Source of the DNA: Pseudomonadota bacterium
GTDB taxonomy: Bacteria; Pseudomonadota; Alphaproteobacteria; Rhizobiales; Beijerinckiaceae
Direction of reading: 5' to 3'
Length of the DNA stretch: 64,000 bases
Assembly: GCA_021781815.1 (NCBI GenBank)
Contig: JAJXWB010000013.1
Span: forward strand, 1 to 64,000
Shown here: positions 37,170-46,472 of the stretch, piece by piece
Layout of the letters: the number at the start of each line of letters is the position of its first letter
Numbering within the stretch: the first letter of the stretch is position 1
The notes under the pieces: model-generated
Told to the model about the DNA's origin: nothing
Database searches by the model: none
The model's input: the letters and a program-made list of their open reading frames with translations, nothing else
Program-made: the position numbers and the translations under genes

Positions 37170-38024
37170 GTGCAGTCGATGAATTTCGGGAAAGCGGCGA
37201 ATCGCGCGCTACGCGCACTCCGGCGAGGCGCGCCGACAGGCCTTGCGGCGGTCGCCCTGTGCGTTTCATCCGCGCAGGCTGAAAGTTTGCGGGCCACCTA
37301 CGCGCTCAGCATCATCGGCCTGCCGATTGGCACTGCCGACGCATCAGCCGCGCTGGAGCCGGATTCCTACAGGATCGAGATCGGCTTGCGCCTCACCGGG
37401 CTGGCCGCGCTCGTCTCCAAGGCCAAGGGCGCCGCGGCAGCCAACGGACAGATCGCCAATTCGACCGTCCTGCCGGCCGCCTACGCCAACACGACCGCCA
37501 ATGCGACGGAAACCCGCACGGTGCGCATGGGGCTCGCAGCCGGCACTGTGCGCGCGGTCGATATTTCACCGCCCTTCCTCGATATGGAGGGTCGCGTCCC
37601 CGTGACCGAGGCCCACAAGGCCCGAATTCTCGATCCGGTCAGCGCGCTGGTGATGACTGTACCGCCCGGCGAGCCGCTGGTCGGCCCGAGCGCCTGCGAC
37701 CACCGCACGCTGCCGGTCTACGACGGCCTCGTACGATTCAACGTCACGCTCGCTTATGTCGGCACGCGGCAGGTTCAGGCCAAGGGCTATTCAGGCCCGG
37801 TGACGGTCTGCTCGGCCCGTTACACACCGATCGCCGGGTACAAGCTCGACAGCCAGTCCACCAAATTCATGGCCGAGAATCGCAATATCGAGGCTTGGCT
37901 CGCGCCGGTCGAGCAGGCGCATGTCGTCGTGCCCTACTATATTTCGGTCGGCACCAAGGCCGGGACGATCGTGATCCAGGCGGTCGACTTCCAGCTCGTG
38001 CATGAACACGCGCAAAGTCAGTGA
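37170..38024 (+). CDS. DUF3108 domain exported protein
   Basis: About 284 residues. A basic N-terminus followed by a hydrophobic run ending SSAQAES indicates a signal peptide, and the rest is one DUF3108 domain (ATYALSIIGLPIGTADASA ... LGEKTIRLEL-like end replaced by AGTIVIQAVDF). Family members are predicted lipid-binding beta-barrel-like periplasmic proteins; function is not established. GTG at 37170 is chosen because GGGGAGG lies about nine bases upstream; the alternative ATG at 37179 would be too far from it. The gene is divergent from hisC with about 196 bp between them. Confidence 0.78.
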   Translation: MQSMNFGKAANRALRALRRGAPTGLAAVALCVSSAQAESLRATYALSIIGLPIGTADASAALEPDSYRIEIGLRLTGLAALVSKAKGAAAANGQIANSTVLPAAYANTTANATETRTVRMGLAAGTVRAVDISPPFLDMEGRVPVTEAHKARILDPVSALVMTVPPGEPLVGPSACDHRTLPVYDGLVRFNVTLAYVGTRQVQAKGYSGPVTVCSARYTPIAGYKLDSQSTKFMAENRNIEAWLAPVEQAHVVVPYYISVGTKAGTIVIQAVDFQLVHEHAQSQ

Positions 38025-38508
38025 TCCATTTCCGGCCAGCGGGCCGCTGAAAAGATTAACGCGCGATCCGCCGCCGCTTTGGTCTATTCCGTTTCTCGGC
38101 ATTCCGCTTGTGGCGCGACAATCCGGCGCCCCCATATGTTGCGGGAACAGGGCGTGAAAATCGTAATTTCAGTGATTCGTGCCCGCTCCGTTCCCGCTTC
38201 GGCCTGAAAGTTAACGGCGTGCCTCCCCGAGATTCCACGCGATCTTCGCTTGACAGACACGGCGATCGGAGTCTGCGGGCGAGTCGATCCGACGCGCCGG
38301 GATTCTCGTCGCGAGTCGAGCAGATTCACAATACTTGGGGTAACTCGGGCGCCGGCCATCGACATCTTGCGGTGAACAAAACAGGATTCAGCTTGAGTCA
38401 GCGATTCGGGCGTGATTCGTTCCGCTCTCGTTCGAACACTGAATTTCTGCTGCGGCGCCTGCCCCAACCTGAAACAGGGCCCTACGCCATCGAGGCCGAC
38501 GCGACCAC
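38025..38508. other. Intergenic region of about 484 bp upstream of the SUV3-like helicase gene
   Basis: No ORF with coding character is seen; the 134- and 168-codon readings in the track lack family resemblance. The stretch contains several GATTCG-type words and a TTGACA near 38251, but no convincing -10 partner at normal spacing. It most likely holds the promoter of the helicase gene. Confidence 0.5.
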
Positions 38509-41500
38509 ATGACCCTGTCGATCCCGCCCGCGTCGCGACTCGAACATCCGCCGCCAACGCGCGGGGTTTCCGCGGTTTTAGGGCCGACAAACACCGGCAA
38601 GACGCATTTCGCGATCGAGCGGATGCTCGCCCATCCGACCGGCATGATCGGCCTGCCGCTCCGGCTGCTCGCCCGCGAAATTTACCAGAAGCTCGTGGCC
38701 CGCGTCGGTTCGCAGGCGGTGGCGCTCATCACCGGCGAGGAGAAGATCAAGCCGCCGCGACCGCGATTCTGGGTCTCGACGGTCGAGGCGATGCCGCGCG
38801 ACGTCGCCGTCTCGTTCCTGGCGGTCGATGAAATCCAGCTCGGCGCCGATTTCGATCGCGGCCACGTCTTCACCGACCGCATTCTCAACCGGCGCGGCGT
38901 CGACGAGACGTTGCTGATCGGCGCGGCCACCATGGCGCCGCTGATCCGCGCAATGATGCCTGGCGTTCCCATCGTCGAGCGGCCGCGCCTGTCGAAACTT
39001 GGATTTGCCGGCGACCGCAAGATTTCGCGGCTGCCGCCGCGCAGCGCCATCGTCGCCTTTTCCGCGGACGAGGTCTACGCGATCGCCGAATGGATCCGGC
39101 GCCAGCGCGGCGGCGCGGCTGTGGTTCTCGGGGCGCTGTCGCCCCGCACCCGCAACGCGCAGATCGACATGTTCCAGAACGGCGACGTCGATTATGTCGT
39201 GGCGACGGACGCCATCGGCATGGGCCTCAATCTCGATGTCGACCACATCGCCTTCGCCTCCGACCGCAAGTTCGACGGGCGTCAGTTCCGCCGACTGACG
39301 CCGGCCGAATTCGGACAGATCGCAGGACGCGCCGGCCGGCATCTGCGCGACGGGACATTTGGCACGTCCGGCCGTTGCCCGCCCTTCGACGAGGATCTGA
39401 TCGAAGAGATCGAGGATCATCGCTTCGACCCGGTGAAACTGTTGCAATGGCGCAACGCCACGCCGGATTTCTCGTCGATCGAGTCGCTGATCGCGTCGCT
39501 GGAAATTGCGCCGGACGACCCGGCTCTGACGCGCGCGCCGATAGCGGAAGACCAGATGGTGCTTCAATTTCTCGCCCACGACGCGGACGTGCGCCGGCAG
39601 GCGGCGACGCCGGCTGACATCGGCCGTCTTTGGGAATGCTGCCAGATTCCCGACTATCGCAAGGCGTCGCCCACCGCGCACGCCGAACTGGCGCGAACGA
39701 TCTTCTCCTTTGTCGTGCGGCGCGGGCGCATTCCTGACGACTGGCTCGCGCGCAGGATCGCCGCTGTCGATCGGTCCGACGGCGATATTGACGCTTTGTC
39801 CCAGCGCATCGCGCAGGTGAGAACCTGGAGCTTCATCGCCAATCGCGGCGACTGGCTCGAAGATCCCGAGCATTGGCAGGGCGCGGCGCGTCGGGTAGAG
39901 GACAGTCTGTCCGATGCGCTGCATGAGAAGCTGGCGCAGCGTTTCGTCGACCGCCGCACGAGCCTCCTCATGCGGCGCCTCAGAGAGAACAAGATGTTGG
40001 ACGCCGAGATTACTTCCGATGGCGACGTGCTGGTCGAGGGCCAGCATGTGGGACAGCTCCGTGGTTTTCGTTTCACGGCCGACCCGAAGGCCGAGGGCGA
40101 AGCCGCCAGGACGCTCAATGCCGCCGCCCAGCAGGCGCTCGCCAGCGAGATCGACAGCCGCGCGACGCGCGTGCATGACGCGGTCGATACTGCCTTCGCG
40201 CTGTCCAACGACGGCGCTATCCGCTGGCTCGGCGAGCCGATCGCCAAGATCGTGGCGAGCGAGAAAATGTTGGAGCCGCGCGCCGTCCTGATCGCCGACG
40301 AGCAACTCGCGGGCGAATCGCTGGAGAAGGTGCAGCGGCGCGTCGATCTGTGGCTCGCCCAGCATGTGACGAAGCTGCTTGGCCCGCTGGCGCAGCTCGA
40401 AGCCGGAGAAGGGTTTGAAGGCATAGCGCGCGGCGTGGCGTTTCGAATCGCCGAGGAACTGGGCGTTGTCGAACGATCGCGGATCGCGGGCGATGTGAAG
40501 AGCCTGAGCCAGGAAGGACGCGCGAGCCTGCGCAAGGCGGGTATCCGCTTCGGCGCCTATCATCTCTATGCGCAGGCTCTCCTGAAACCTGCGCCGCGGG
40601 CGCTCGCCGCGCAATTATGGTCGCTGCGGCATGGCGGCGTCGAGGGTGCGAAGGGGCTGGAGGAAGTCGCGCATCTTGCATCGTCCGGGCGCACGTCATT
40701 CGCCGCCAATGCGGACATTCCCAAAGACCTTTACCGCGCCGCCGGCTTTCGCGTCTGCGGCGAACGCGCGGTGCGTGTCGACATTCTCGAACGGCTCGCC
40801 GATCTGATCCGCCCTGCGGTCGCCTACCGCCCCGGCGCGACAGCCGGCGATCCGCCGCCCGGCGCGGCCGACGGCCAGGGATTCGTGGTGACGGTTGGCA
40901 TGACCTCGCTCGCGGGCTGTTCGGGCGAGGCCTTCGCCTCGATCCTGAAGTCGCTTGGCTTCACGATGGAGACGCGGCCGGGCCCGGCGATCACCGTGCC
41001 CCTGATCCCGAAGGCGCCGACCGAGCCTTTGCAGGCGAAGCGGCCTGAAGATGCGGACGGCGAGAGCGAGTCGCACGATCCGCTGACCGAGGCGCCCGAA
41101 GGGGCAGCCGCGGATGAAAGCGCAGAGACGCCGGCTGAAGAAGCGCTGGCCGAAACGGTCGCGGAGTTCGAGCGGACGGCGCCTGAAGAGCCGCCGGTCG
41201 AACCCGTCGTCGATGCGCAGACGCCTGCGGAGAGCGACGCGCCCGCGGACGCGCTCGAACCGCCGGCGCCCGAAATCCTGCCCCCGGCGTCGGAGGACGC
41301 GCAGGCTCCCGAGCCCGCTGAACTGACGGACGAGGCGATACTCGCCGAATCGGCGCTACAGTCGGCGGTCGAAGAGGCGGCGACTGCGGAAAGCAGCGGG
41401 CCCGCCGACGGCGAGGCGACCGTGGACGCGACAGTCCCCGCGATGATCGAAGTCTGGAGTCCCGGCGGCCGCCCGCACCAACGCCGTGAGGGCGGCCCTC

Positions 41501-41808
41501 ATCGCAAGCGCGGGCAGGGCGGCGAGAAGCGCGCGCCGCGCGAATGGATCATTCCGCAGCGTCCGGAACGGCCGAAACCAGCGGAAGGCGGGGGCGAAAA
41601 ACGCGATGGCCGGCCGAAATCCGAGGGCAGGCCCCGCCATGACGGCAAGCCGCGGTTCGAAGGCGCGCGCGAAAAGCGGCCGTTCGGCAATCGCAACGAA
41701 CGGCCGTTCGCCACATCGGACAAGCGTGAACGCGAGCGCAAGCCCGATCCCGACTCTCCCTTCGCCAAGCTGCTGGCGCTCAAGGCGGAGCTGGAAAAGA
41801 AGAAATAA
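38509..41808 (+). CDS. SUV3-like superfamily-2 RNA helicase
   Basis: A 1099-residue helicase homologous to mitochondrial SUV3, which unwinds RNA for degradation. Motif I is GPTNTGKTH (about 25-33), motif II is DEIQL in the DExH position, and motif VI is QIAGRAGRH; TDAIGMGLNLDVDH is also present. Residues about 330-840 form the SUV3-type helical C-terminal region. From about 850 to 1000 the chain is acidic (Glu/Ala/Pro-rich) and the last 100 residues are strongly basic (Arg/Gly/Lys), probably RNA-binding. The last 29 bases overlap the convergent RluA-family gene. Confidence 0.9.
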   Translation: MTLSIPPASRLEHPPPTRGVSAVLGPTNTGKTHFAIERMLAHPTGMIGLPLRLLAREIYQKLVARVGSQAVALITGEEKIKPPRPRFWVSTVEAMPRDVAVSFLAVDEIQLGADFDRGHVFTDRILNRRGVDETLLIGAATMAPLIRAMMPGVPIVERPRLSKLGFAGDRKISRLPPRSAIVAFSADEVYAIAEWIRRQRGGAAVVLGALSPRTRNAQIDMFQNGDVDYVVATDAIGMGLNLDVDHIAFASDRKFDGRQFRRLTPAEFGQIAGRAGRHLRDGTFGTSGRCPPFDEDLIEEIEDHRFDPVKLLQWRNATPDFSSIESLIASLEIAPDDPALTRAPIAEDQMVLQFLAHDADVRRQAATPADIGRLWECCQIPDYRKASPTAHAELARTIFSFVVRRGRIPDDWLARRIAAVDRSDGDIDALSQRIAQVRTWSFIANRGDWLEDPEHWQGAARRVEDSLSDALHEKLAQRFVDRRTSLLMRRLRENKMLDAEITSDGDVLVEGQHVGQLRGFRFTADPKAEGEAARTLNAAAQQALASEIDSRATRVHDAVDTAFALSNDGAIRWLGEPIAKIVASEKMLEPRAVLIADEQLAGESLEKVQRRVDLWLAQHVTKLLGPLAQLEAGEGFEGIARGVAFRIAEELGVVERSRIAGDVKSLSQEGRASLRKAGIRFGAYHLYAQALLKPAPRALAAQLWSLRHGGVEGAKGLEEVAHLASSGRTSFAANADIPKDLYRAAGFRVCGERAVRVDILERLADLIRPAVAYRPGATAGDPPPGAADGQGFVVTVGMTSLAGCSGEAFASILKSLGFTMETRPGPAITVPLIPKAPTEPLQAKRPEDADGESESHDPLTEAPEGAAADESAETPAEEALAETVAEFERTAPEEPPVEPVVDAQTPAESDAPADALEPPAPEILPPASEDAQAPEPAELTDEAILAESALQSAVEEAATAESSGPADGEATVDATVPAMIEVWSPGGRPHQRREGGPHRKRGQGGEKRAPREWIIPQRPERPKPAEGGGEKRDGRPKSEGRPRHDGKPRFEGAREKRPFGNRNERPFATSDKRERERKPDPDSPFAKLLALKAELEKKK

Positions 41809-42511
41809 GCGCAGGTTCCTCGCCGCTCCATCCGCAGGCCTCCAGCGCCGCCCGCATGTGATCGGGCGCCGGCGCCGTCGCTCTGGTCGGCGGGCCGTTC
41901 TTGGCCATCGGCACGGCGATTTCGTGCGCATGCAGATGCAACGGCTGGCCGCCGATCCGCCCCGCTCCATAGACGCAATCGCCGAGAATCGGGAACCCGG
42001 ACGCGGCGCAATGAACGCGCAATTGATGCGTGCGGCCGGTCAATGGCTCCAGAGCCAACCAGGCCAGAGGCTTGCCGCCCGCATCGGTCCCGCGCCCGCG
42101 CACACGCCATCTCGTCTGCGACGGCAGTCCGGCCGGGTCGGGCTTCATCCACCATCCGCGCGTGGCGTCGAGACGGCCGAGCGGCAGGTCGATCAGTCCG
42201 GACTCGTCCTGCGGACCGCCCTCGACCACAGCCCAGTAGGTCTTGTCGATCGCGCCGCGCTTGAACAGATGCATGAGCCGTTCGAGCGCCTTGCGGTGGC
42301 GGCCGAGCACGAGGCAGCCCGACGTGTCGCGGTCGAGCCTGTGCGCGAGCGCGGGCCGGCGCGGCAGACCAAAGCGCAGCGCATCGAACGAATCCTCCAG
42401 GTTTTCGCCGCCCTTGGGGCCGCGATGCACCGGCAGGCCCGCGGGCTTGTCGATGATCAGCATCATCGCGTCGCGATGCAGAAGGCGGGAAATGGTCTCT
42501 TCCGGCGTCAT
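41780..42511 (-). CDS. RluA-family pseudouridine synthase
   Basis: Isomerises uridine to pseudouridine in rRNA or tRNA. The 243-residue catalytic domain shows HRLDRDTSGCLVL with the catalytic aspartate, LIIDKPAGLPVH at the N-terminus, and LEPLTGRTHQLRVH. There is no S4 RNA-binding domain, so it is a short RluA/RsuA-type member; the target is unknown. ATG at 42511 opens the conserved domain; the 362-residue track ORF would run into the divergent gene. It overlaps the helicase gene by 29 bp at the 3' end. Confidence 0.88.
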   Translation of the reverse strand: MTPEETISRLLHRDAMMLIIDKPAGLPVHRGPKGGENLEDSFDALRFGLPRRPALAHRLDRDTSGCLVLGRHRKALERLMHLFKRGAIDKTYWAVVEGGPQDESGLIDLPLGRLDATRGWWMKPDPAGLPSQTRWRVRGRGTDAGGKPLAWLALEPLTGRTHQLRVHCAASGFPILGDCVYGAGRIGGQPLHLHAHEIAVPMAKNGPPTRATAPAPDHMRAALEACGWSGEEPALISSFPAPP

Positions 42512-42574
42512 GAGCGAAAGGGTATCTGAAGCGCGCGCGCGCCGGTCAAGCGCGTGGACAGGGGAAGCGCCGAA

Positions 42575-43324
42575 ATGGAAATCGACGCCGAGGCGAAGGC
42601 AATGGATGACCGCGCGGCGGAAGCGGCCGCGATCCTCGCCGCACGCGCGTTCGACGTGTGGCTCGCGCGCGGCGCCGTGCTCGCCATCGTCGCGCTGCAG
42701 ATCCTGCTCGTAAACGATCTGTCGCCGATCCCGCGCTGGATCCTGCCGACGCTGGAACTCGCGCTGCTCGCGCCATTGTCGATTGCGACCGCATGGTCGC
42801 TCGGCGCGACCAGGAAGGTGGCGACCGCAGACGACCCCAGCGACCTCTGGGATATGGCGACGCGCCACCGCAACGCGATCCGCGCGGCCTTCATGTGGCT
42901 CACCGGCCTCGTCAGCGTCGCCAATCTTCTCTCCCTCAACGGCCTGGTCGCCGCCATTCTCCGGGGCAACGCCGCCAACGGAAAGTCGCTCCTGCTCGAT
43001 GCCCTGAACATCTGGGGAACCAACCTAATTATCTTCGCGCTCTGGTACTGGCACATTGATCAGCGCATTCCGGTCGTCGGCGAGGATCCGCGGCCGGATT
43101 TCCTGTTCACGCAGCAGACCCTGCCGGCGAGCGCGGCCAGGCCGGCTTACAATCCAGGCTTCGTCGATTATCTGTTCCTTGCCTTCACCAACGCCACGGC
43201 GTTTTCTCCCTCCGACACATTTCCGCTCACGGCGCGCGCGAAACTGCTGATGATGCTACAGGCCTTGATATCCCTCGTGACGATAGCACTGGTGGCGGCG
43301 CGGGCGGTCGGCATTCTGGCTTGA
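42575..43324 (+). CDS. Multi-pass membrane protein of unknown function
   Basis: A 249-residue protein with about four to five hydrophobic segments (roughly 30-50, 57-78, 105-130, 145-165 and 220-248). The C-terminal part DYLFLAFTNATAFSPSDT followed by a final membrane helix recalls ion-channel-like pore regions or DUF1345 proteins, but I do not recognise the family with confidence. ATG at 42575 has AGGGGAAG upstream and is preferred to GTG at 42554. It is divergent from the RluA-family gene and ends one base before ftsY, so it is probably co-transcribed with ftsY and yciB. Confidence 0.72.
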   Translation: MEIDAEAKAMDDRAAEAAAILAARAFDVWLARGAVLAIVALQILLVNDLSPIPRWILPTLELALLAPLSIATAWSLGATRKVATADDPSDLWDMATRHRNAIRAAFMWLTGLVSVANLLSLNGLVAAILRGNAANGKSLLLDALNIWGTNLIIFALWYWHIDQRIPVVGEDPRPDFLFTQQTLPASAARPAYNPGFVDYLFLAFTNATAFSPSDTFPLTARAKLLMMLQALISLVTIALVAARAVGILA

Positions 43325-43325
43325 A

Positions 43326-44495
43326 ATGAAAGACGCGATGAGCGGGCAGGACAGCGACACGAAAAAACCCGGCTTTCTCGGCCGCATGTTCCGCCGCGGG
43401 CCCGCGAGGGAGCCAGAGAACCAGCGCGCGGCCGGGGACCGCGAGCCTTCAGGCGCGCCCGATCGGGCGGCCGCCCCCGAGCCCGACCAATCGCAAGGTC
43501 TGATCGCCGGCGAGCCTGAAAGCGCACACTCCATAACGCCCGAGCCGGCGCCGGCGCAGGAAGCCAGAACCTCGTGGTGGCGGCGATTGAAAGCTGGCCT
43601 GTCGCGCTCGTCCTCGTCGATCGGCCAGGGCATCGCCGACGTCTTCACCAAGCGCAAGCTTGACGCCGCCGCGCTCGAGGATCTCGAAGACATTCTCGTG
43701 CGCGCCGATCTCGGGGTCGCAGCGTCGACGCGCATCGTCGAGGCGGTGGGACGCGGGCGTTATGACAAGGAAGTCTCGACCGAAGAAGTGAAGGCTGTTC
43801 TCGCGGCGGAAGTCGAGCGTTCGCTCGCCGCCGTCGCACGACCGCTCGTGATCGACGGCGCCAGCAAGCCTTTCGTCGTCCTGGTCGTCGGCGTCAACGG
43901 TTCGGGAAAGACGACGACGATCGCCAAGCTGACGCAGCGTCTGCGCGCCGAAGGCAGGTCGGTCGTGCTCGCGGCCGGCGACACGTTCCGCGCCGCCGCC
44001 ATCGAGCAATTGAAAGTCTGGGGCGACCGCCTAGGCGCCCCGGTCATTTCCGGCGTGCAAGGGGCCGATGCGGCGGGCCTCGCCTTCGACGCGCTGACGC
44101 AGGCGCGGGAAAAAGGCGTCGACGTCGTCTTGATGGATACGGCCGGGCGCCTGCAGAACCGCGCCGAGCTGATGGCCGAACTCGAAAAGATCGTGCGCGT
44201 CATGAAAAAGGTGGACGCAGGAGCGCCGCACGCCGTCCTGCTCGTGCTCGACGCCACCGTCGGCCAGAACGCTCTGAGCCAGGTCGAGATTTTCGGTCGC
44301 GTCGCCGGGGTCACCGGCCTCGTCATGACCAAGCTGGACGGCACTGCGCGTGGCGGTATTCTCGTGGCGATCGCCGATCGCTTCGGGCTGCCGATTCATT
44401 TCATCGGCGTTGGCGAAAGCGCCGACGACCTCGAGCCCTTCGAGGCGCGCGACTTCGCCCGCGCCATCGCCGGGCTGGACCAGGAAGCGACATGA
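43326..44495 (+). CDS. ftsY: Signal recognition particle receptor FtsY
   Basis: Membrane-associated GTPase docking the SRP-ribosome complex. The 389-residue protein has an acidic/proline-rich A region (about 1-85), an N domain, and the G domain with VGVNGSGKTTTIAKL, AAGDTFRAAAIEQL, DTAGRLQNRAEL and TKLDGTARGG. ATG at 43326 or the ATG four codons later is acceptable. The stop overlaps the yciB start (ATGA). Ffh, its partner, is encoded 11 kb upstream on the other strand. Confidence 0.97.
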   Translation: MKDAMSGQDSDTKKPGFLGRMFRRGPAREPENQRAAGDREPSGAPDRAAAPEPDQSQGLIAGEPESAHSITPEPAPAQEARTSWWRRLKAGLSRSSSSIGQGIADVFTKRKLDAAALEDLEDILVRADLGVAASTRIVEAVGRGRYDKEVSTEEVKAVLAAEVERSLAAVARPLVIDGASKPFVVLVVGVNGSGKTTTIAKLTQRLRAEGRSVVLAAGDTFRAAAIEQLKVWGDRLGAPVISGVQGADAAGLAFDALTQAREKGVDVVLMDTAGRLQNRAELMAELEKIVRVMKKVDAGAPHAVLLVLDATVGQNALSQVEIFGRVAGVTGLVMTKLDGTARGGILVAIADRFGLPIHFIGVGESADDLEPFEARDFARAIAGLDQEAT

Positions 44496-45100
44496 ACATT
44501 CAGATCCCCGAAACGCCCGTCCGCGCGAAGCTCGCACCGAGCCTGAAGTTCGCGCTCGAGATGGGTCCGCTGGTCCTGTTCTTCGCGGCCTATTCGCGCT
44601 TCGGCATCTTCACTGGCACGGGCGTGCTCATGGCGACGACGGTCGTCGCGCTCGCGGTCACATACTGGCTGACACGGCATGTGCCCGTCATGCCGCTCGT
44701 GACGGCCGTGATGGTGCTGGTGTTCGGCGGTCTGACGCTCTTGCTGCACGACGACACGTTCGTGAAGATGAAGGCGACGATCGTCTATCTGCTCTTCGCA
44801 TCGGCCCTGCTCGGCGGCCTCCTGTTCGACAAGGCGCTGCTCTCGGTCGCGTTCGACAGCGTGATGCGGCTGACGGAGGAAGGCTGGCGCAAGTTGACGT
44901 GGCGCTGGGGGGTCTTCTTTCTGGCGATGGCGGGCGTCAACGAAGCCGTCTGGCGCTACACGTCGCTTGATTTCTGGGTGAAATTCAAGGTGTTCGGCTT
45001 TGTCCCGCTCACGATCCTGTTTGCGTTGTCGCAGACGCCGCTGATGCTGAAATACGAACTCAGGGGCGAGGACGCCGCAAAGGCGCCGGAGCATTTGTGA
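44492..45100 (+). CDS. yciB: Inner-membrane septation protein A (YciB/IspZ family)
   Basis: A 202-residue inner-membrane protein with about five transmembrane segments, required in some bacteria for normal septation and envelope integrity. It shows the family features LKFALEMGPLVLFFAAY, the DDTFVKMKATIVYLLFASALLGGL stretch, EGWRKLTWRWGVFF and NEAVWRYTSLDFWVKFKVFG. Its start is coupled to ftsY. It is convergent with the DUF2332 gene. Confidence 0.95.
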   Translation: MNIQIPETPVRAKLAPSLKFALEMGPLVLFFAAYSRFGIFTGTGVLMATTVVALAVTYWLTRHVPVMPLVTAVMVLVFGGLTLLLHDDTFVKMKATIVYLLFASALLGGLLFDKALLSVAFDSVMRLTEEGWRKLTWRWGVFFLAMAGVNEAVWRYTSLDFWVKFKVFGFVPLTILFALSQTPLMLKYELRGEDAAKAPEHL

Positions 45101-45196
45101 GCCGCCGGCTCCGGTCGGACCCGGGTCGAACCGCACGATCGCCGCTGCGCGCATAGCGACGCGAGGACGAGCATGTCTCGCGCCAACCGTCCTGCG

Positions 45197-46252
45197 CTAC
45201 GCCCATTCCGCCCAGCGTCCATGCCAGTCGACTTTCGCGAGCACGCGGCGTTCGCCGCCGGGCCAGAGGGTCAGACGCAATTCGCAACTCATGTGGTCCG
45301 GCGCGCTTTCCATCGCGAGCCACGCGAACGGCATGGCCTCGGTCGCCCGCCCGCCGATCTCCAGGATCGCCGCGCGCAAGCCCTCGCGCACCTGCGCCGG
45401 CAGGTATTGCGCGAACACGCTGTGGTAGACGACCCGGCAGACGCCGCTCTGCGCCGGCGCAGCCATGCGCGTCTTCAGCCAGGCGAGCGCGTCGCCTTGT
45501 TCGACCCGCAATCGGCTCGCCGCGACCAGGTCGAGCGCCGCCTCGATGCGTTTGAGGCGCTCGAATTGCTCGGGCCAGATGTAGGCGAGCATCCGTTCGC
45601 GATCTTCGGGCGCCCCCGCATCCACCGGCCTAAGGTCGACGGCCGCGCGCGAAGCGACGACAAGCGGCGTATCCAGCGCCGGAGGCGAGCCGCGCCAGGC
45701 GCTGGCGATGCGCACATGCGAGTCCGGCGGCCCCCACGTCCTGTCCGCGCCGAGATCGTAGACATAGCGATCGAACATCAGATTCAGTCCGGCGCTGGCG
45801 CCGAGTTCGTGCAAGGCGAGCGGCGCCCCGGTTCGTGCGGAGATATGCAGAAAGCCGCCGAGCAGGACAGCGGAGCGCACGACTTCGTTCGTCTGCGGCG
45901 GCGAATCGAGGAACGCCGTCATCGTGGCGTCGTGCGCGGCGATCGTCGCGCGGATCGCGCGCGTGAAGCCCGCGTCGTCATTGTTCGCGCGCGGCGGATA
46001 GAAAGAGGCCAGATGCGGCGCCGCGCCGGCGCGCACGAGTATGTTGAGCGCGGCGCAGCAGCGCAGCGGCATCAGATCCGGGAGAAGCGACTCGAGCGGC
46101 CAGCCCAGCGCGCGCCGTCCAAAGCCGGACTGCTGATCGAGCGCTGCGGGCAGGAGACGGCACAGGCGCGCCGTGAACGGCGCATCCATGGCGTCGCAAG
46201 CCGTCGCTTGCCGCTCGAACGAGGCGACGATTTCGGACGTGCTCCCGTTCAA
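45197..46252 (-). CDS. DUF2332 family protein
   Basis: A 351-residue cytosolic protein of the DUF2332 family. Conserved-looking blocks are TNEVVRSAVLLGGFLHIS, LHELGASAGLNLMFDRY and VYHSVFAQYL; the order and the LGASAGLNL loop suggest a methyltransferase-like fold, but no activity is established. It lies at the end of the minus-strand ccm group, 61 bp after ccmD, with no overlap. Confidence 0.82.
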   Translation of the reverse strand: MNGSTSEIVASFERQATACDAMDAPFTARLCRLLPAALDQQSGFGRRALGWPLESLLPDLMPLRCCAALNILVRAGAAPHLASFYPPRANNDDAGFTRAIRATIAAHDATMTAFLDSPPQTNEVVRSAVLLGGFLHISARTGAPLALHELGASAGLNLMFDRYVYDLGADRTWGPPDSHVRIASAWRGSPPALDTPLVVASRAAVDLRPVDAGAPEDRERMLAYIWPEQFERLKRIEAALDLVAASRLRVEQGDALAWLKTRMAAPAQSGVCRVVYHSVFAQYLPAQVREGLRAAILEIGGRATEAMPFAWLAMESAPDHMSCELRLTLWPGGERRVLAKVDWHGRWAEWA

Positions 46253-46313
46253 GGCGCGCTTCCTGGATGACGGCTGCAGTAAAGTAGGAAACGCCGGTCT
46301 TGGCTATCGCAAA

Positions 46314-46472
46314 TTACGCGGCGTCCTCGCGTCCATCCACTGGCGCGCCGAGCTTTTCGAGCGCGCGCCGCAAATGGCGGTAGTCGATCAGAATAGCAGC
46401 AATCGCGCTGAACACGGCGATGGCGGCGAGCGCATAGGACAGCGCGATGAAGGTCGTATGGGTCGCGGTCAT
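46314..46472 (-). CDS. ccmD: Heme exporter protein CcmD
   Basis: A 52-residue single-span protein of the cytochrome c maturation system I; it helps release holo-CcmE from CcmABC. One hydrophobic helix (IALSYALAAIAVFSAIAAIL) is followed by YRHLRRALEKLG, the family's basic cytosolic tail. It is hidden inside a longer frame in the ORF track. The start at 46472 overlaps the ccmC stop as ATGA. Confidence 0.9.
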   Translation of the reverse strand: MTATHTTFIALSYALAAIAVFSAIAAILIDYRHLRRALEKLGAPVDGREDAA

